Shown here in pieces: positions 44,078 to 52,885 of a stretch of DNA of 64,000 nucleotides. Both the position numbers and the translations under genes were made by a program. The DNA is taken from the NCBI GenBank assembly GCA_002452405.1, contig DKFP01000008.1:62001-126000 (forward strand), given 5' to 3'. The notes under the pieces were generated by a model. That model was not told where the DNA came from. It was given only the letters and a program-made list of their open reading frames with translations, and searched no databases. This stretch comes from Deferribacteraceae bacterium UBA6793. GTDB lineage: Bacteria > Chrysiogenota > Deferribacteres > Deferribacterales > Geovibrionaceae. Numbering within the stretch: the stretch's first letter is position 1; each line of letters opens with the position of its first letter.

Positions 44078-44962
44078 CTAAAGTTTTGTTATGATGTGGC
44101 TTCTGATATCGTCAATGCATTTTGCCACATCACTTCGCATATTGTTTATATAATAAGGGCGCATCAGTTTTATACTTTCGCTGACGCTAATATCATAGGG
44201 CATAAAACCTAATTTTTCAATATTAATACCGAGGTATTTTTTCGTTACGGACTCGAAACCGTAAAAAACATTCAATTCTTTCCTCGTGCGGACGAGGTTA
44301 AGTACCGTGCCTATTTTATAATCATCGACAATTTTACGGATTTCTCCAGTTCCGGTGCTGTCCACCTGAATAAGAGCTTTTGTTATGGAGTCTATATTCG
44401 GATAGTTCATGCTCTTGCTGCGCAGCTTGTTGCATATGTCGCTGAACTTAGTGTCTTTGCGCAGGTGAAGTTCTATCTTTCTGTAGAGGGCAACCTTGAG
44501 GAAACCGTAAGAGTTTTCAAGGCTTGTCGGTTCCGAGTTCATTATCATGATCTTTTTGTCGGCGAAGTTGAAGAAGTCTATCATGTTAAAGCTGGTTCCG
44601 GCGCCCAGATCCAGAATGATATATTTATAGTCCAGCTTTTTAAGTCTGTTCAATACCTTGAGCTTTTCGAAATTGGTTATATGCGCCATTCCCAGAACGT
44701 CGCTTGAACCGCCGACAAAATCCACCCCTGCGGGTGTTTTTGCTATTACGGAGTTTATGTCTATCTTTTCTTTAAGAAACTCGTAAAGCCCTTTTCCCGG
44801 AACCTTCAGTCCGACAAAATCGTGCAGATTTGCTCCGCCGAGGTCAGCGTCCACCAGCAGGGTTTCGTTGCCTGCTGTTTTCAGGGACATTGCAAGGTTT
44901 GATGAGAAAAAACTTTTGCCAACACCGCCTTTTCCGCTGGCAACAGCTATGATTTCAGCCAT
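44078..44962 (-). CDS. MinD/ParA-type ATPase, FlhG-like
   Basis: 294 aa. Deviant Walker A SGKGGVGKSFFSSNLA at residues 8-23, LVDADLGGANLHDFVG, and YIILDLGAGTSFNMIDF for Walker B. The family of MinD-like ATPases includes FlhG, which sets flagellar number and chemotaxis cluster position. Its place right before the CheW-CheZ gene supports a motility or array-positioning role. The start codon overlaps the DUF2062 stop by one base (TAATG). Confidence 0.88.
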   Translation of the reverse strand: MAEIIAVASGKGGVGKSFFSSNLAMSLKTAGNETLLVDADLGGANLHDFVGLKVPGKGLYEFLKEKIDINSVIAKTPAGVDFVGGSSDVLGMAHITNFEKLKVLNRLKKLDYKYIILDLGAGTSFNMIDFFNFADKKIMIMNSEPTSLENSYGFLKVALYRKIELHLRKDTKFSDICNKLRSKSMNYPNIDSITKALIQVDSTGTGEIRKIVDDYKIGTVLNLVRTRKELNVFYGFESVTKKYLGINIEKLGFMPYDISVSESIKLMRPYYINNMRSDVAKCIDDIRSHIITKL

Positions 44963-45402
44963 TATACGACTCTGCCTTTATATTTTTTCACTAAATAATA
45001 GGATAGGATATACGTTATTACTGCAAGAATCAACCCCAGCAGATGTGTTCCCACAAAAAAAGGAATAAAAAAAGTTTTTGCAGTGTACAACATCGCCGTA
45101 TATTCAAAATGACTGAAATCCGGCATGGTGGATGCGTTTTTTCCTGTGACCAGCACCCCGAACTTATAGCATACGGTGTACACCGGAACAAGGGTGAAAG
45201 GGTTTGTTATGTATGCTCCGACGATAAGAGGATAAAGAGGCAGCCCGAAAAGAAAAGAAGCCCCCATCGCAAGCCCCGTGTGGAGCCCGACATATGGCGA
45301 AAAGCCTATGAAAACACCAACGGCGCAGGACATGGCGATCCTTCGCGGAGAGTAATCGAGCAGCAGAATCTTCTTTATTTTGTGTCTTATGCGTTCAAGC
45401 AT
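44962..45402 (-). CDS. DUF2062 membrane protein
   Basis: 146 aa from ATG 45402; TTG and GTG starts up to 45420 are also open. Three membrane segments with the DUF2062 pattern (AVGVFIGFSPYVGLHTGLAM; GAYITNPFTLVPVYTVCYK). The function is unknown. First gene of a run DUF2062, FlhG-like, CheW-CheZ with overlapping or 10-base junctions. Confidence 0.82.
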   Translation of the reverse strand: MLERIRHKIKKILLLDYSPRRIAMSCAVGVFIGFSPYVGLHTGLAMGASFLFGLPLYPLIVGAYITNPFTLVPVYTVCYKFGVLVTGKNASTMPDFSHFEYTAMLYTAKTFFIPFFVGTHLLGLILAVITYILSYYLVKKYKGRVV

Positions 45403-45697
45403 CTGATTACATATCACCAAATATGGAAAAAGTCTTCACATAAAATTGCCGGACAAAACATGGATAGAATATGTGGATTACATACTGAAATATATCTATA
45501 CAAAAAAACTATTGTCACTTTCGGTATAACGGATATTATTATGTTTAGAAACATTGGCTTTATAATTATTTCGGAACGTTCCGCAAGGTTGGTTTCTGAT
45601 TAATTGAAAAATTCTGACCAGATCCGACATTTTTGCATATATGATTATACCTTACGTGTATATTTCAGGCATGTGTGCAATTAGTTGATTTACTGGT

Positions 45698-45703
45698 TAT
45701 AAT
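45698..45703 (+). promoter_or_regulatory. Possible -10 element (TATAAT)
   Basis: A perfect TATAAT lies 26 bases before ATG 45724. If used, transcription would start near 45710 and exclude the ATG at 45706. The 280 bases upstream to the DUF2062 gene are AT-rich and hold no supported gene. Confidence 0.4.
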
Positions 45704-45723
45704 TAATGAGGTATGATTCACTC

Positions 45724-46539
45724 ATGTTGGGAGATAAGATTCGTAAACTAATCAAAAGGAAGGGAATTAAGCAGATAGACGTTTGCCGTGCTGTCGGCCT
45801 TTCACCTTCCAGGCTATCAAACTACCTGAGCGGCAGCAGAGAACCCGATCTTGAGACACTTTCCAGAGTAGCCAGATTTCTGGAAGTGAAACTCGATTAT
45901 TTCGCCTATGGCGATAATATCAAAAACACCAAAGAGATCGGGGAAAACATTAAAAAAATGAGGGAAAAGAGAGGTTTTTCCAAAAGCGATCTGGCTGTTG
46001 TTGCGAAACTTGATGTCCAGTTTATTTCAAGACTGGAACTTGGGTATGGCGAGTTTGAAAGGGATTTAATCGAAAATCTTGCAGGCTGTCTGACTTGCAA
46101 AGTTTCGGATCTGATCGGGGAAGAAGAGGGATATTCGATGGATTTCGGAGCATCCTCCGCCGCAGAAGCAGAATCCGTTCTTTATGAACCTGAGGCGCCC
46201 GTAATCAGATTTAACCTGAACGACGTCGAAGATGGCAGATGTGAGAAGGAAAAAGGTGCGGTGTGGGTCGCTGTCAATGACGGAAGATTCGCTCCAAAGG
46301 TCAACGAGTCAGATATTCTGTACGTTGAAAAACTTAGCCTTGGCGAGCTCGGAGACAGAGAACCTGTTCTCTATTTTGACGGGGCGTCGCTGAAATATAT
46401 GCGGGCATTCGTTTCCGCCGACAAGGTGCTCTTTGCACCGGAGGTGGGCGCAGGAGAACCTGTTGTTCATCAGAAAGGTTCGGATTTACCCGCAGACAGC
46501 CGTGTGTACAAGATACACTGGCACGCAGTAAAGTATTAA
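45724..46539 (+). CDS. Double-HTH XRE regulator with S24/LexA-like C-terminal part
   Basis: 271 aa from ATG 45724 (277 from ATG 45706); GAGG and a TATAAT favour the later start. Two helix-turn-helix domains in tandem: residues 1-60 (IKQIDVCRAVGLSPSRLSNY) and 70-125 (SKSDLAVVAKLDVQFISRLE). The C-terminal ~90 residues (VAVNDGRFAPKVNESDILYV to YKIHWHAVKY) look like the peptidase S24 fold of CI/LexA-type repressors, but the catalytic Ser/Lys pair is not clear, so it may be a dimerisation domain only. Targets unknown. Confidence 0.82.
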   Translation: MLGDKIRKLIKRKGIKQIDVCRAVGLSPSRLSNYLSGSREPDLETLSRVARFLEVKLDYFAYGDNIKNTKEIGENIKKMREKRGFSKSDLAVVAKLDVQFISRLELGYGEFERDLIENLAGCLTCKVSDLIGEEEGYSMDFGASSAAEAESVLYEPEAPVIRFNLNDVEDGRCEKEKGAVWVAVNDGRFAPKVNESDILYVEKLSLGELGDREPVLYFDGASLKYMRAFVSADKVLFAPEVGAGEPVVHQKGSDLPADSRVYKIHWHAVKY

Positions 46540-46551
46540 ACCAGAAGTGAG

Positions 46552-46582
46552 AAAGCCCTGCCGCAAGCGGGGCTTTTTTTTT
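46552..46582 (+). terminator. Terminator after XRE regulator
   Basis: Stem AGCCCTGCC / GGCT-rich arm (GCGGGGCT) around GCAA, then T9. Confidence 0.85.
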
Positions 46583-46612
46583 GTCTGCTTCGGTTATCAT
46601 AACCGTCGCATT

Positions 46613-46695
46613 TCTTCGTTGTCCTTGCAAAAATCTGCCTCACATACTTAGATGTATGCTCGTTGATTTTTCCTCGTCCGCCTTGAACTGCTTGG
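46613..46695. repeat. Nested palindrome, second copy of the 30721 type
   Basis: Inner arms CATAC / GTATG around TTAGAT, outer AAAAATC / GATTTTT, flanked by CTTCGTTGTCCTTGC and CTCGTCCGCCTTGAACTGC. The rest of 46540-46873 holds terminators on both sides and about 120 bases (46700-46820) in which I see no feature. Confidence 0.6.
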
Positions 46696-46822
46696 TTCTG
46701 ATAATCGCTCAAGTCTGACTTGCATCTGACCACAGCCTGATTTTAGCTGACCGCCGACCGTGTTTAAACGTCCGAAAATCCTGTCTTTGGGAGCCACAGG
46801 CGCGACAGTCTCGTTTTATGCA

Positions 46823-46855
46823 CAAAAAAAAGGCAGCCCGAAGACTGCCCTTTTA
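46823..46855 (-). terminator. Terminator of glnK-amtB operon
   Basis: On the minus strand GGGCAGTCTTCGGGCTGCC followed by T8; lies 19 bases after the amtB stop. Confidence 0.88.
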
Positions 46856-46873
46856 GGAGTGATATAAAATCTC

Positions 46874-48208
46874 TTACTTGATGTAAGATTTTGAATATTC
46901 GGGGTAAGCGTCGATTCCGTGTTCGTGGAAATCGAGACCTTCAAGTTCAACCTGCTCAGGAACTCTGACTTTAACAAAGATGTTGATCAGTTTGAACAGG
47001 ATGAAAGATGCTCCGAACGACCATACGAAAGCGGCTGCGATACCTATAAGCTGAGGGATGATAACGGGCTCAAGAGCGTGTGTTTCAAAGTTGTAGTTGA
47101 AAAGACCTGCTGCAAGAGTACCCCATGCACCGTTTACACCGTGAACGGAGATAGCGCCCACCGGGTCGTCAATTTTGATTTTATCAAAGAACTGTACGGA
47201 CAGAACAACCAGAAGACCTGCTACTGCACCGATGATGAGAGAGAATCCGGGGGTTACGTTCGCACAGCCCGCTGTTATACCTACGAGACCTGCAAGTGCA
47301 CCGTTAAGAGCCATACCAGCATCGTATTTCTTGTAGAAGAAGTATGTGAAGAACAGAGCCACTATAACGCCTGCTGCGGGAGCAAGAGTTGTGTTGACAG
47401 CGATAAGGGGCAGAGATGTATCCGCAGCTGTTTCGGAACCGACGTTGAATCCGTACCAGCCGAACCACAGAATGAACACGCCTATTGTAGCGAAAGGAAT
47501 ATTGTGTCCGGGGATAGCTCTTGCTTTGCCGTCTTTTGTGAATTTACCGATGCGGGGTCCGATTACGAGTACACCCGCAAGTGCTGCCCAGCCGCCGATG
47601 GAGTGAACAACTGTTGAACCTGCAAAGTCGATGAAACCGAGGTTTTCAAGCCAGCCCTGTCCGTGGAAAAGTGAGCCCCATGCCCAGCTTCCGAAAACAG
47701 GATAGATAACTGCTGACATTATGAATGTGAATATCAGATAAGCGTTAAAGTTCGCTCTTTCAGCGATGGCTCCGGAAACGATAGTTGCTGCTGTCGCGCA
47801 GAAAACTGTCTGGAACATCCAGAAACAGATTGTCCAGTTGTCAACCATGTCCCAGTTGTTCAGGAAAAAGCCTTCCGTTCCGAAAAGTCCGTTTGATGTA
47901 CCGAACATGAGAGCGAAACCGATTGCCCAGAAAGCGATTGAGCCGAACGCAAAGTCCATCAGGTTTTTCATGATGATGTTAACTGCGTTTTTAGCTCTGG
48001 TGAAGCCTATCTCAACCATTGCAAAACCAAGCTGCATAAAGAAGACCATGAAAGCTGCAATGAGTGTCCAGAGCCAGTCGGCGTTAGCCTGAGTTGCCTT
48101 GACAGCTGCGTCAAGAGATTCGAGTGTAACGGGTTCTGCCGCTTCGTCTGCAAATGCAAAAACAGCGATACCCATTATAGAAAGTGCAAGAAGAATTTTT
48201 TTCAACAT
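46874..48208 (-). CDS. amtB: Ammonium transporter
   Basis: 444 aa from ATG 48208, with AGGGAGG just upstream; earlier starts would overlap glnK. A cleavable signal (MLKKILLALSIMGIAVFAFA) is followed by 11 membrane segments. Family motifs: FFMQLGFAMVEIGFTRAKN, DFAGSTVVHSIGGWAALAG (with pore His) and GALAGLVGITAGCANVTP. It conducts ammonia/ammonium inward and is gated by GlnK. It lies 16 bases after glnK. A source of ammonium within the cell could also be the nitrite reductase described above. Confidence 0.96.
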   Translation of the reverse strand: MLKKILLALSIMGIAVFAFADEAAEPVTLESLDAAVKATQANADWLWTLIAAFMVFFMQLGFAMVEIGFTRAKNAVNIIMKNLMDFAFGSIAFWAIGFALMFGTSNGLFGTEGFFLNNWDMVDNWTICFWMFQTVFCATAATIVSGAIAERANFNAYLIFTFIMSAVIYPVFGSWAWGSLFHGQGWLENLGFIDFAGSTVVHSIGGWAALAGVLVIGPRIGKFTKDGKARAIPGHNIPFATIGVFILWFGWYGFNVGSETAADTSLPLIAVNTTLAPAAGVIVALFFTYFFYKKYDAGMALNGALAGLVGITAGCANVTPGFSLIIGAVAGLLVVLSVQFFDKIKIDDPVGAISVHGVNGAWGTLAAGLFNYNFETHALEPVIIPQLIGIAAAFVWSFGASFILFKLINIFVKVRVPEQVELEGLDFHEHGIDAYPEYSKSYIK

Positions 48209-48224
48209 TTCAACCTCCCTGAAA

Positions 48225-48563
48225 TCAGATGGAATCGTTACCGGTTTCACCGGTACGTATTCTGAGAGCTTCTGCCACATCGATCACGAAGATTTTGCCG
48301 TCGCCGATTTTGCCTGTTTTTGCCGCGTCTGAAATAGCCGCAACGCATTTTGACGCGAGTTCGTCACTGACAACCGTTTCAAGCATTACTTTCGGAACGA
48401 AATCAATCTGATATTCAGCTCCTCTGTAAAGCTCATGGTGTCCTTTCTGGCGGCCGAAACCTTTAACCTCAAAAACTGTCATCCCGGTTATGCCGAGACC
48501 ATTGAGAGCCTCTTTTACCTCGTCAAGCATGTGAGGCTTGACTATGGCTTTGATTAATTTCAT
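48225..48563 (-). CDS. glnK: Nitrogen regulatory protein P-II
   Basis: 112 aa, standard length. N-terminus MKLIKAIVKPHMLDEVKEAL, the T-loop RQKGHHELYRGAEYQIDF with the uridylylation Tyr, and the C-terminal signature GKIGDGKIFV. It binds ATP/ADP and 2-oxoglutarate and blocks AmtB when nitrogen is plentiful. It is first in an operon with amtB and has a sigma-54-like promoter. Confidence 0.96.
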   Translation of the reverse strand: MKLIKAIVKPHMLDEVKEALNGLGITGMTVFEVKGFGRQKGHHELYRGAEYQIDFVPKVMLETVVSDELASKCVAAISDAAKTGKIGDGKIFVIDVAEALRIRTGETGNDSI

Positions 48564-48599
48564 GTTTTCCTCCGTTAGAAAAGCATTTACTTCTGTTTT

Positions 48600-48616
48600 A
48601 TCAAAAGACGTGCCAA
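48600..48616 (-). promoter_or_regulatory. Sigma-54-type promoter for glnK-amtB
   Basis: On the minus strand TTGGCACGTCTTTTGAT: an exact -24 element (TTGGCACG) with a -12 element TTGAT differing from TTGCW at one base, in correct spacing. It lies 37 bases before the glnK ATG, as in nitrogen-controlled operons. Confidence 0.75.
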
Positions 48617-48776
48617 TTTTGAAAAATGGACATTTTCATTGAATAGAGTGATAAAAGGAATATATTGTGAAAAATACCCATAACGGTGTTTAAAAAAGAT
48701 GCATCGGTGGTTATTTTTTCAGCAAAAATCTTTTCAAAGTGGTATAGTCGTATATTGATATTATTTGAGGGTTGAA

Positions 48777-51017
48777 TTGAGCTCGGATTTCAAACTGTTC
48801 GATTTGTTGGCACATCCTATAGCCGTAATCGGTGCGGATTCGGAAATAGCATATTCCAACAAAGAGTTTAAAAGGCTTTATGCTGCTGGTAATTTTAACG
48901 GTCTCAGGCGCGAAGGGGACACAAGATCTTTGTTTTTCTGCGCAGACAGGGGCGAGATAAAGTGTTATCTTGCTTCAGTCTCAAGAGACGGCGAAAACAC
49001 CATCTGGTCATTTTCTGACGCAACCGCTCTGGTAAACCGCAAAATCATGCTTGAAACCGCCGCAATCGATGAATCGAAAATCACGGATGAAAATCTGCGC
49101 AAGGTTATTGAAAAGAACAAAAGGCTCACGGATGTTGTCGAAGCGATGGAATCCGGAGTGATGGTCGAAGGCGAATCGGGTAGTCTTGTGCATCTCAACA
49201 ACAGCTTTCTGAAGATGATCTCTCCATATTTTAACGAGCCTGATGCAAATGCGGACAGCGCTTCCTTTTACCACAGGATCCTTGAACAGATGGACCTTTC
49301 CGGCATGTATCGTGAAAAGACCGATTATATCCTTAAAGAGCGGCAGACAAGAACCTATTCCGACGAATTTACAACCAAGGACGGGCGTATCTTTGCCCGC
49401 ATCCATATCCCGTTGTATGTTGACGGAAAACCAAAAGGACATCTCTGGAGGTTTCGGGACATATCTGTCAAAAAACAGATGGAAGCGTTTAAAAACGAGC
49501 TTGAGGCTATGATAACCGCTCTGGAATCAAGCGGCATGGTCGGTTTGTATATCGACTACGAAGGATTCCGGTTTGCTAACAGCGGACTTTTGCATATACT
49601 TGGCGTCGGCAGGGACGAAGTGCTGAAAAACGGCATCTCCTATTATCTCGGCGACAGGGTTTACGATTCCGGCGACGACTACATAATTTCATATTACTCA
49701 CCTAAAGAGCGCAGGATAAATGTTCAGGTTATTTCCGACACAATGAAAATTGCGGGTAAGACTGCGGAGATAATCAGCGTTATCGATATAACTGACAAGG
49801 TTCAGCTCCAGAGCAGCCTGAAAAAGAACGAGGCGAAATTCCGCAGTTTCTTTGCTGACAATACGGCTGTTATGCTTGTGTTCGATCCGGAGACAATGGC
49901 GGTTGTCGATGCGAACAGAGCCGCGGCAGAATATTACGGCTGCCCCATAGAACAGCTTAAATTGAAAAAAATGTGCGACCTCACAGTGCACACAAGCCAC
50001 GGCGACTGTCTCACCCTTGTGGGCAGTATACTTGAAAACAGACGGGGGGCAAAAATTCCCGTGCGGCAATATACTGCGGGTGGCGTGGTTCGCGATGTGG
50101 AACTGCTCATCACACCTGTGGAAATAGACGGCATAGTGTATATGTTCATCATCGTTGAGGACGTTTCCCAGAGGCTTAAATATCAGCGTGAGCTTGAAGA
50201 TATCAATAAGAACCTTAAACACATAGTGGAACAGGAGATAACCAAGCGGCGCAGGCACGAGGAACTTCTCATGGAGAAGATGCGCCTTGCGGAGATAGGT
50301 GAAATGATAGGCAGCATCGCCCACCAGTGGCGTCAGCCGCTAAACACGCTGGGTATTCTGATTCAGGACATTCTGGATGCGAGAGAGTTTGGCGAGCTGA
50401 CCGAAGACTATGTGCGGGACGTTGTGGAAAGCTCAATGCAGCAGATAGATTATATGTCTAAGACTGTGGACGATTTCCGCGATTTCTTTAAACCTTCGAA
50501 AACCAAAGAGGTGTTCGATGTGAAGCGCTCTGTTGAACAGGTACTCTCCATTGTGCGGGCACAACTTATTAACAACAGCATAACATGCATTGTCGCCTGC
50601 CAGTGCGAAGATATAGGACAGTCTATAATCGATTCAGACAAGCTCACATACTGCGCCGACCACAACATGAAGGTCAGAGGGTATCCCAACGAGTTTAAAC
50701 AGGTGCTCCTTAACCTGATATCGAACTCTAAAGATGCTCTGACAGACAGGAAAGAACGGGCAATTCATATCAATATCAAACGATTCGAGGGCAAGATAAA
50801 GCTGGATGTTGAGGATACCGGAGGAGGTATCCCGGCGGATATCCTGGACAGGATTTTTGACCCTTATTTCACTACAAAGGGCAACACAGGCGGAACAGGT
50901 ATAGGTCTTTATATGTCGAAGGCTATCATAGAATCAAACATGAATGGCAGCCTCGCCGTTGAAAACACAGACAAAGGCTGCCGTTTCAGTATACTAATGG
51001 ACAGATACGAGAGTTAG
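48777..51017 (+). CDS. Multi-PAS soluble sensor histidine kinase
   Basis: 746 aa from TTG 48777, with TGAGGG six bases before; TTG 48765 is less likely. No membrane segments. Several PAS-like domains (one near residues 110-225, others 240-345 and 355-475), a coiled coil (about 475-500), HisKA with GEMIGSIAHQWRQPLNTL, and an ATPase domain with NLISNSKDAL, DTGGGIP and GTGIGLYMSK. The internal signal is unknown. It is divergent from glnK, so a nitrogen-related role is possible but unproven. Its end overlaps the last gene of the phage-like cluster by four bases. Confidence 0.92.
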   Translation: MSSDFKLFDLLAHPIAVIGADSEIAYSNKEFKRLYAAGNFNGLRREGDTRSLFFCADRGEIKCYLASVSRDGENTIWSFSDATALVNRKIMLETAAIDESKITDENLRKVIEKNKRLTDVVEAMESGVMVEGESGSLVHLNNSFLKMISPYFNEPDANADSASFYHRILEQMDLSGMYREKTDYILKERQTRTYSDEFTTKDGRIFARIHIPLYVDGKPKGHLWRFRDISVKKQMEAFKNELEAMITALESSGMVGLYIDYEGFRFANSGLLHILGVGRDEVLKNGISYYLGDRVYDSGDDYIISYYSPKERRINVQVISDTMKIAGKTAEIISVIDITDKVQLQSSLKKNEAKFRSFFADNTAVMLVFDPETMAVVDANRAAAEYYGCPIEQLKLKKMCDLTVHTSHGDCLTLVGSILENRRGAKIPVRQYTAGGVVRDVELLITPVEIDGIVYMFIIVEDVSQRLKYQRELEDINKNLKHIVEQEITKRRRHEELLMEKMRLAEIGEMIGSIAHQWRQPLNTLGILIQDILDAREFGELTEDYVRDVVESSMQQIDYMSKTVDDFRDFFKPSKTKEVFDVKRSVEQVLSIVRAQLINNSITCIVACQCEDIGQSIIDSDKLTYCADHNMKVRGYPNEFKQVLLNLISNSKDALTDRKERAIHINIKRFEGKIKLDVEDTGGGIPADILDRIFDPYFTTKGNTGGTGIGLYMSKAIIESNMNGSLAVENTDKGCRFSILMDRYES

Positions 51018-51235
51018 ATTATTTCATCCATTCTGTCATGCACTCGCGTTATGTCAGAGTGCAGAAGCTCATGGCGGTGTTTGCACTCGTTCTTTGCAAC
51101 GTAGTCCCGCGCAAGGATAACGTTTGTTCGCTCCTGCCCCCGTCTCAGTTCGCTTATTGTGCGCCATATAGGAAGAAGAACCATAGCCGAAAGACCGCCT
51201 AGATTCTGTATTATGTCCGATATATCCATTGTCAT
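51014..51235 (-). CDS. Small holin-like membrane protein
   Basis: 73 aa with one hydrophobic segment near the N-terminus (IIQNLGGLSAMVLLPIW), then a charged, coiled-coil C-terminus. Similar small proteins (holin-like or superinfection-type) end phage operons. Last gene of the cluster; overlaps the preceding gene by four bases and the end of the histidine kinase gene by four. Confidence 0.55.
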   Translation of the reverse strand: MTMDISDIIQNLGGLSAMVLLPIWRTISELRRGQERTNVILARDYVAKNECKHRHELLHSDITRVHDRMDEII

Positions 51236-51507
51236 GCGAACACCCCGAATTTCTCAGGTCTTTTAACTTCGATAGTCTCGCCATCCTCGGCGATATATGA
51301 ATACGTCGGAGGATAGATGCGGTCGTAAATCGCTTTTTTCGTTTCGTCCGCGAAAACCTCATCATATGTGCCGAGAACCGTAACGTTTTCTGGAAGCTCT
51401 TCACAGCGGCAGAGACGCATAAAATCCGTGCCGTCCGTCTGCGGCGGTGTCACTGTCAATCCTTCAATCTGTTCGTCTGTCTGATATATAATAATGATGT
51501 CTGTCAT
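51232..51507 (-). CDS. Small acidic phage-cluster protein, possible fibre chaperone
   Basis: 91 aa, acidic, no membrane segment: begins MTDIIIIYQTDEQIEGLTV and ends EVKRPEKFGVFA. Position right after the fibre gene, with four-base overlaps on both sides, is typical of a tail fibre assembly protein, but no family is recognised. Confidence 0.55.
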   Translation of the reverse strand: MTDIIIIYQTDEQIEGLTVTPPQTDGTDFMRLCRCEELPENVTVLGTYDEVFADETKKAIYDRIYPPTYSYIAEDGETIEVKRPEKFGVFA

Positions 51508-52871
51508 GCTGCGTATACCTCCTCAGATGTCAGCGCGTCGCCCAATGCTCTTAAATTAGACAAGTGACAATATCCGAAATATAGAACAGACGGATTCACA
51601 GCGTTTGAGACAGTTGCATTACCTATTAATAAACCATTAAGATATAGCGATAAATTAGTCCCATTTTTTACAACTGCAATGCTGCCCGCAATATTATCAG
51701 CAAGTGTTGAATTGCCTGTTATTGTCACACCGTTGAAAGTGCATGATATTATACGAGATGGACTTCGATATAACCTTAACACACCGTCATCCACAACATA
51801 CTGATTCGATATCTTGTTACCATCAAAAATAACATCAACAATAATCGAAAAGTTTCCGGAATATGGCGGAATATTTTCTGGCTCAGAGAGAGAGATTGAA
51901 TCAGCAATCCTTGTCACTGCTGTAGCTGTTGTTGGAATATAGCTTGTTGCAAACGGCATGGCTTCAAGCTGCGCACCGAAGATATACAGACCGGATGTGC
52001 CGTCGCCGGTGTAAGATGTTGCGCCTGAAACCATAAGCTGTATTTGCGAAGCGTAACTTCCGTTGTTTACGGCTGTTTCCGTTGCCGACACTCTGTACCA
52101 TCCGTTAGACAATGCTGATATTTTGGCAGTGATGCCGGATGAGATTGACAAAACTGTTCCGGACGATAAATCAAATCCCGCAGCCAATCCTGAATCTCCG
52201 AAGCGCAAAGCTATCTGGCAGCGGGAGCCGGCTTTTGCATATACTGAAAACGTATATGTTGTGCCTGTTGTGTAAGAATATAATTGCGAAGCAAGGTGCG
52301 TGTTCATCGCCGTGGTATCTTCAATCAGCTTATCAGCCAGATTAGTTCCATAAGGGTCTGTTGTCTCTGTTGTGTTTGCTGGAATCATGCTTCGCAGTTT
52401 CGTCCATGCCGCGTTGTCGAACTGCTCAGAGTATGTCAGCAGGTTTGTTGATGTTCCCTCAAGCAGCTGTCCGTCTGCTGTGAAGCGTGGCGTGTCGGCG
52501 GCGGCGGTTTTCAGCACGCCGTACCTGTCAACATAGGTTGCTGAGGATGCTCTGGTGAACGTACAGATGCTTTGCCCTTGCCCGGTCAAAAGATTTTTTT
52601 TCAGCGGCAGGTGTGTAAGCGGTGCGGATAGATTGCCGATAATCTGCGACATTGCGGATTTTGCAAGTTTTGCCGAAAGCAGCGCGTCCGTCTGAGATTT
52701 GGTATAAAACTCGTCGGAAAGCCCTTTTACACGCACTTTCAGCGCAGGGTCGCCTGTTTCGTCCATCACCATGTTCAGAACTTCGGATTCGGTTTTATAA
52801 ACACCTTTCAAAACCTGATCCGAACTGTCAAAAACGTCGTTAAGAATTTCTTTTACACTCTTATAACTCAT
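51504..52871 (-). CDS. Tail fibre-like protein with carbohydrate-binding-type domain
   Basis: 455 aa. The N-terminal ~75 residues are helical and probably anchor the fibre. Residues about 105-150 contain ASSATYVDRYGVLKT and LLEGTSTNLLTYSEQF, sequence common in phage fibre receptor-binding proteins. Two beta-rich lectin-like domains follow (residues 150-310; LamG-like 330-455, with GNFSIIVDVIF). It likely decides host range. A strong ribosome site (AAGGAGGAACC) points to high expression. Confidence 0.8.
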   Translation of the reverse strand: MSYKSVKEILNDVFDSSDQVLKGVYKTESEVLNMVMDETGDPALKVRVKGLSDEFYTKSQTDALLSAKLAKSAMSQIIGNLSAPLTHLPLKKNLLTGQGQSICTFTRASSATYVDRYGVLKTAAADTPRFTADGQLLEGTSTNLLTYSEQFDNAAWTKLRSMIPANTTETTDPYGTNLADKLIEDTTAMNTHLASQLYSYTTGTTYTFSVYAKAGSRCQIALRFGDSGLAAGFDLSSGTVLSISSGITAKISALSNGWYRVSATETAVNNGSYASQIQLMVSGATSYTGDGTSGLYIFGAQLEAMPFATSYIPTTATAVTRIADSISLSEPENIPPYSGNFSIIVDVIFDGNKISNQYVVDDGVLRLYRSPSRIISCTFNGVTITGNSTLADNIAGSIAVVKNGTNLSLYLNGLLIGNATVSNAVNPSVLYFGYCHLSNLRALGDALTSEEVYAA

Positions 52872-52885
52872 GGTTCCTCCTTGTA

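Noticed and set aside
45043..45603. 186-aa open frame on the plus strand
   Set aside because: It lies opposite the DUF2062 gene and runs into AT-rich intergenic DNA; composition is Lys/Arg/His-rich shadow sequence with no domain or ribosome site.
46919..47617. 232-aa open frame opposite amtB
   Set aside because: AmtB is certain from its motifs; the opposite frame has no recognisable content.
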